NCBI GenBank assembly: GCA_030691925.1
Contig: JAUYDG010000108.1
Location: forward strand, 1 to 8,721
DNA length: 8,721 nt
Direction of reading: 5' to 3'
Source: Nanobdellota archaeon
GTDB lineage: Archaea > Nanobdellota > Nanobdellia > SCGC-AAA011-G17 > VGLX01
Shown here: positions 6,132 through 8,721 of the stretch, piece by piece
Numbering within the stretch: the first letter of the stretch is position 1
Layout: each line of letters opens with the position of its first letter
Translations under genes and position numbers: made by a program
Notes under the pieces: model-generated
What the model saw: only the letters and a program-made list of their open reading frames with translations
Database searches by the model: none
Told to the model about the DNA's origin: nothing

Positions 6132-6797
6132 TTACAAGTGTGGCGTATCCTTAAAGCACTCTTCCCTGTACTGGCAGCCTTTGCACATCCAACCTTTAGC
6201 ATACACTGCTCTTGCTTCTGGTATTGGAAGCTTATTTTCTTTAAGACATTGATGGATATCTTTCAATCTTTTGATAGCCTTCTCAGCGCCTTTAATATCA
6301 TAGTTTAGCTGGAAAGACTTGCTCTGCAAAGTATTCCTCTCTACGTAGATTATCATCCCGTTATGAATGTTCTTAGCGTGCATGTAAAGCTGCAGCTGCA
6401 TGATGTGGGCTTCGTGAGGCTCATGAGTGTATTTCAAACTGCTAGTGGACTTGACCTCTACGAGGTAAACCTTGTTGTCTACCTTAACAACAACTATATC
6501 ATCAACCCTTCCAGAAATGGTCATATCATCCACCTCTAAGGTGAAAGGGCTTTCTTTCTCAAGCAACTCGATCTGAGGATTCTTTTCGCTTTCCAAGACA
6601 TTGACGATGAACTCATGAAGGATGTTGCCTGCTTCAAAGACTTTTAAAAGCTCTAAATCCACTTCTTTAGGATTCTTATAAGAGTAGAAGACTTTTCTTA
6701 TGCAATTCCCAGCTTCGGAAGGATAATACCTGCCGATGGTTTTTTCCTTGATTTCCCTCTTGACATAATTGCTTATAAGATTGTTGAAGTCTATCAT
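6132..6797 (-). CDS. Cas4-like PD-(D/E)XK nuclease with Fe-S cysteines (stand-alone)
   Basis: Predicted DNA exonuclease of the Cas4/Dna2-nuclease group. Numbering from the upstream ATG at 6806: C35 in GNCIRKVFY is the first iron-sulfur ligand. H64 in GNILHE, D102 in GRVDDIVV, and E117 and K119 in LVEVKST are the nuclease active site. QLQLY is the following helix motif, and C208, C211 and C217 (CKGCQYREEC) complete the cluster. All key residues are present. I chose the fourth codon, ATG at 6797, as start because the TATA box lies 27 bp upstream of it; the ATG at 6806 is only 18 bp from the box and would be ahead of transcription. The longer form adds just MRF. No CRISPR array or other cas gene is visible, so a role in repair or replication is as likely as adaptation. 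It is followed 10 nt later by the DUF3850 gene. Confidence 0.9.
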   Translation of the reverse strand: MIDFNNLISNYVKREIKEKTIGRYYPSEAGNCIRKVFYSYKNPKEVDLELLKVFEAGNILHEFIVNVLESEKNPQIELLEKESPFTLEVDDMTISGRVDDIVVVKVDNKVYLVEVKSTSSLKYTHEPHEAHIMQLQLYMHAKNIHNGMIIYVERNTLQSKSFQLNYDIKGAEKAIKRLKDIHQCLKENKLPIPEARAVYAKGWMCKGCQYREECFKDTPHL

Positions 6798-6820
6798 AAA
6801 TCTCATGAAAACTCTAAGTG

Positions 6821-6828
6821 TTTAAAAA
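6821..6828 (-). promoter_or_regulatory. TATA box of the Cas4-like/DUF3850 unit
   Basis: TTTTTAAA on the minus strand is the only good box-A candidate in the 53-bp gap after the lipid-kinase gene. Its centre is about 27 bp from the ATG at 6797, which fits a leaderless mRNA. Confidence 0.55.
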
Positions 6829-6838
6829 CTTAACTGAG

Positions 6839-6845
6839 AAAAAAA
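6839..6845 (-). terminator. T7 tract after the lipid-kinase gene
   Basis: A run of seven T on the minus strand lies 14 nt after the stop of the lipid-kinase gene and just before the next gene's TATA box. This fits an archaeal oligo-T terminator; no hairpin is evident. Confidence 0.5.
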
Positions 6846-6859
6846 GGAAGGATTTCCGG

Positions 6860-7723
6860 CTAATACTTCATCTGTAAACAGCCCGGGAGTATCTCGAATA
6901 CAAAATTTGTATCTTTCCGGTCAACATCACCGCCAATCTCCAAATACTCTTTTTTGCTTGTTACGATCTGGACCTTTTTACAAGCTATGTATTTACCAAC
7001 CTTGTTTTTCCCTAGAAAAGCTGTTGTCAAGCCGTAAAATAATTCGAGCCAGTTTGAATCTATAGCCAAGAAATGTATGTAACCATCGTCTAACCTTGCT
7101 TTAGGCATGACATTCAGGCCATAACCTCCGCATCTTATCTTTGTTAACACAAAACTCCATATATTATTGAATGATAATTTCTCATTGTCAACTACAACAG
7201 TAGCGTTTCCTCTTTCATATTCTAAAGCTTGACCGACGCTAGCCAAAGCATAGGCTAACCTCCCCTTCTTTCCCTTGTGCAAATTCTTTTCACGCTCATT
7301 CATTATATAGCCGCCTAAGCCGACATCAGCCACGAACGTCTTCTTAGAATTATCACACAGTATCAAGTCAAGAGAGTGCTTATTACCTTTCTTTATCTGC
7401 TCTGCGGTTTCTGATATGGTTTCAGGTAAGCTTAAAGCGTACTTTATGGCGTTCCCAGAGCCTAGAGGCAGATATGACAGCAAAGCTTCCTGGCTTACAG
7501 AGTTTATAACGTCGTGAAGCGTCCCGTCACCTCCGGCAACAACTAGTGTGCCTACTTTCCTTGAAACTTCATCAGCGCAGCTTCTGAACTCTTCAGCTGA
7601 GCAGGTATCGAGGCCATAAATCTTGCAATCCTGCAGAATACTACTAGCGTGCTCTAAAATAATCCTTTTATCATCTATGCTTAACTTTCCTGACTTGGGG
7701 TTTGCGATGATTCCGTATCTCAT
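6860..7723 (-). CDS. Diacylglycerol/lipid kinase-family protein (DAGK catalytic domain), 287 aa
   Basis: ATP-dependent lipid kinase fold. The N terminus MRYGIIANPKSGK has the NPxSG nucleotide-binding loop. GGDGT at 64-68, in VVAGGDGTLHDVIN, is the family signature, and PLGSGNAIKYALSLP at 86-100 is the second conserved block. The beta-sandwich half follows and ends with FEILPGCLQMKY. The length is close to that of the bacterial DgkB/YegS proteins. Near the C terminus, G264-G265-D266 stands where many members have Asp-Gly-Glu, with Glu the proposed base; the Asp substitution is conservative but worth noting. In an archaeon the substrate may be an isoprenoid glycerolipid precursor rather than diacylglycerol. 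It is monocistronic with its own TATA box and T-tract. Family is secure; substrate unknown. Confidence 0.88.
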   Translation of the reverse strand: MRYGIIANPKSGKLSIDDKRIILEHASSILQDCKIYGLDTCSAEEFRSCADEVSRKVGTLVVAGGDGTLHDVINSVSQEALLSYLPLGSGNAIKYALSLPETISETAEQIKKGNKHSLDLILCDNSKKTFVADVGLGGYIMNEREKNLHKGKKGRLAYALASVGQALEYERGNATVVVDNEKLSFNNIWSFVLTKIRCGGYGLNVMPKARLDDGYIHFLAIDSNWLELFYGLTTAFLGKNKVGKYIACKKVQIVTSKKEYLEIGGDVDRKDTNFVFEILPGCLQMKY

Positions 7724-7747
7724 TTTGATTTTTGACCTTTAAAATGG

Positions 7748-7755
7748 TATATAAA
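7748..7755 (-). promoter_or_regulatory. TATA box of the lipid-kinase gene
   Basis: TTTATATA on the minus strand, a perfect archaeal box A, is centred about 28 bp upstream of the ATG at 7723. There is no ribosome binding site close to the ATG, so the leader is absent or a few bases long. Confidence 0.7.
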
Positions 7756-7777
7756 ACTTTTTATTTATGTGCAAATC

Positions 7778-7800
7778 CCTAAAACCTAAAACCTAAAACC
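7778..7800. repeat. Tandem heptamer CCTAAAA, 3.3 copies
   Basis: Three head-to-tail CCTAAAA units plus CC lie between the divergent TATA boxes of the lipid-kinase and thermosome genes, ending just before the thermosome TATA box. The related unit CTAAAAC recurs at 7835-7841 and 7879-7885. The placement suggests an upstream binding site for a thermosome regulator. Confidence 0.7.
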
Positions 7801-7804
7801 GGAA

Positions 7805-7814
7805 TATTTAAATA
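7805..7814 (+). promoter_or_regulatory. TATA box of the thermosome gene
   Basis: TATTTAAATA is preceded by ACCGGAA, a plausible BRE position. It predicts transcription start near 7835 and so a leader of about 80 nt, in contrast with the leaderless genes in this window. Confidence 0.65.
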
Positions 7815-7830
7815 GTAGTGGTTACAAACA

Positions 7831-7857
7831 TTTTCTAAAACAGGTGGTTTTCAAAAA
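7831..7857. promoter_or_regulatory. Imperfect 11-bp inverted repeat at the predicted thermosome start site
   Basis: The arms TTTTCTAAAAC and GTTTTCAAAAA surround AGGTG and match at 9 of 11 positions. They straddle the predicted start site, where a bound repressor would stop initiation. The left arm contains the CTAAAAC unit. A heat-shock operator is an inference. Confidence 0.45.
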
Positions 7858-7900
7858 GAAAAAATTCTCAAAGGAAACCTAAAACAAAATAATCCAAAAT

Positions 7901-7906
7901 AGGAGG
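7901..7906 (+). promoter_or_regulatory. Ribosome binding site AGGAGG of the thermosome gene
   Basis: AGGAGG stands 9 nt before the ATG at 7916. It favours this start over the in-frame ATG two codons later. Confidence 0.75.
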
Positions 7907-7915
7907 AATAAAAAA

Positions 7916-8721
7916 ATGGCAATGCAAACACAACCAATCTTCATCCTGCCGGAAGGTACAACAAGAACAATAGGCAGGGACGCGCAAAGAAACAACATAA
8001 TGGCCGCCAAGATAGTGGCAGAAACAGTAAGGACAACACTAGGCCCGAAAGGAATGGACAAGATGATAGTCGACAGCCTAGGAGACGTAACAATAACAAA
8101 CGACGGAGTAACAATACTAGAAGAGATGCAGATCGAGCACCCAGCAGCAAAGATGATAGTAGAAATAGCCAAAACGCAGGAAGACCAAGTTGGCGATGGA
8201 ACAACAACAGCAGTAGTATTCGCAGGAGAACTCCTGAAAAACGCAGAAAGGCTTCTAGACCAAGAAATACACCCAACAGTCATAACCAGAGGATACAGGC
8301 AGGCAGCAGAAAAAGCACAAGAAATACTAAACAGGATAGCCAAGCCAGTAACGATAAAAGACACAGAAATACTGAGAAATATTGCTATAACCGCAATGAC
8401 AGGAAAAGGAGCAGAAGCAGCAAGAGAACACCTGGCAGACTTAGCAGTAAAGGCAGTAAGACAGGTAGCAGAAGACAGCAGCATAAGCATAGACGACATA
8501 AAGCTAGAAAAGAAAGTAGGCGGGGGAACAGAAGACTCAGAACTCATACAAGGGATATTATTGGATAAAGAAAGAGTTCATGCAGGAATGCCTAAATTAG
8601 TGAAAAATGCTAAGATAGCATTGCTGGACGTAGCGCTGGAGATCAAAAACACGGAAATAGAAGCAAAGGTGCAAGTAACAGACCCTACACAACTACAAGC
8701 ATTCATAGACCACGAAGAAAA
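7916..8721 (+). CDS. Thermosome (group II chaperonin) subunit, N-terminal part, 3' end outside window
   Basis: An ATP-driven protein-folding ring subunit of the cytoplasm. 268 codons are visible of roughly 550. The equatorial domain is recognised by LGPKGMDKMIVD at 42-53, TNDGVTILEEM at 61-71, and VGDGTTT at 92-98, which carries the catalytic Asp94. The following part, GGGTEDSELIQGILLDKERVHAGMPK, is the characteristic entry into the intermediate and apical domains. No stop occurs before the edge. Codons end very often in A (ACA, ATA, GCA, GTA, GAA), more than in the other genes, which fits a highly expressed gene. As a result the opposite strand lacks stops over about 220 codons. Expression is probably controlled through the repeats upstream. 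A paralogue elsewhere in the genome is likely but not visible. Assignment is certain. Confidence 0.97.
   Translation, partial: MAMQTQPIFILPEGTTRTIGRDAQRNNIMAAKIVAETVRTTLGPKGMDKMIVDSLGDVTITNDGVTILEEMQIEHPAAKMIVEIAKTQEDQVGDGTTTAVVFAGELLKNAERLLDQEIHPTVITRGYRQAAEKAQEILNRIAKPVTIKDTEILRNIAITAMTGKGAEAAREHLADLAVKAVRQVAEDSSISIDDIKLEKKVGGGTEDSELIQGILLDKERVHAGMPKLVKNAKIALLDVALEIKNTEIEAKVQVTDPTQLQAFIDHEE

Noticed and set aside
6122..6202. N-terminal extension of the DUF3850 gene to the ATG at 6202
   Set aside because: It lies inside the Cas4-like coding region in another frame, has no family similarity, and the ATG at 6121 has a good ribosome binding site.
6132..6797. CRISPR-Cas locus suggested by the Cas4-like protein
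   Set aside because: No repeat-spacer array and no other cas gene is visible anywhere in the window.
7778..7800. Telomere-like CCTAAAA repeat
   Set aside because: Only about three copies, in a divergent promoter region of a presumably circular archaeal chromosome; a regulatory repeat is a simpler explanation.
7879..8547. Long minus-strand open frame (222 codons) opposite the thermosome gene, plus another at 7941-8276
   Set aside because: They are by-products of the thermosome's A-ending codons, which leave few stops on the other strand. The translations are low-complexity (Ser/Leu/Ala-rich) and the plus-strand protein is a clear chaperonin.
1..8721. tRNA, rRNA, insertion sequence or integration site
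   Set aside because: I saw no cloverleaf pattern with a TΨC arm, no rRNA segment, no transposase gene and no terminal inverted repeats.

Overview
This is an archaeal chromosome segment, gene-dense and AT-rich. The 3' end carries the N-terminal half of a group II chaperonin (thermosome). Several promoters show an archaeal TATA box (box A) about 25-28 bp upstream of a start codon with no ribosome binding site, as expected for leaderless mRNAs, while other genes have clear GGAGG sites. Protein style (small Lrp-type regulator, wHTH-PLD regulator, stand-alone Cas4-like nuclease, DUF3850 protein) suggests a DPANN-type archaeon, perhaps Woesearchaeota or Pacearchaeota. That placement is an impression from the proteins, not a measured phylogeny.

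Layout. (1) 3-233 (+): C-terminal tail of an Lrp/AsnC-like regulator cut by the window edge. (2) 230-3236 (-): a compact four-gene operon, in transcription order a NadR-like/AAA_28 P-loop kinase or ATPase, a radical SAM-SPASM enzyme with a PqqD-like N-terminal domain, an unrecognised 62-residue small protein, and a second radical SAM-SPASM enzyme. (3) 3237-3356: a divergent intergenic region with an imperfect direct repeat, a TATA box and a 13-bp palindrome. (4) 3357-4199 (+): a winged-helix regulator with a degenerate PLD-like domain. (5) 4201-5781 (-): complete CTP synthase, pyrG. (6) 5861-6797 (-): a two-gene unit of a Cas4-like PD-(D/E)XK nuclease and a DUF3850/ASCH-like protein. (7) 6860-7723 (-): a diacylglycerol/lipid kinase-family protein. 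(8) 7724-7915: divergent promoter region with repeated CTAAAAC motifs and a palindrome at the predicted thermosome start site. (9) 7916 to the end (+): thermosome subunit, truncated by the window.

The most interesting part is the 230-3236 operon. A small protein gene lies between two SPASM radical SAM enzymes, one of which has a PqqD-like domain of the kind that binds precursor peptides. This is the architecture of a ribosomally made, post-translationally modified peptide (RiPP) or PQQ/mycofactocin-like peptide-derived cofactor pathway, here with a P-loop kinase as first gene and a divergent candidate regulator. The 62-residue protein is the candidate substrate; that role is inferred from context only. 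The other genes look like ordinary housekeeping or common archaeal accessory genes.
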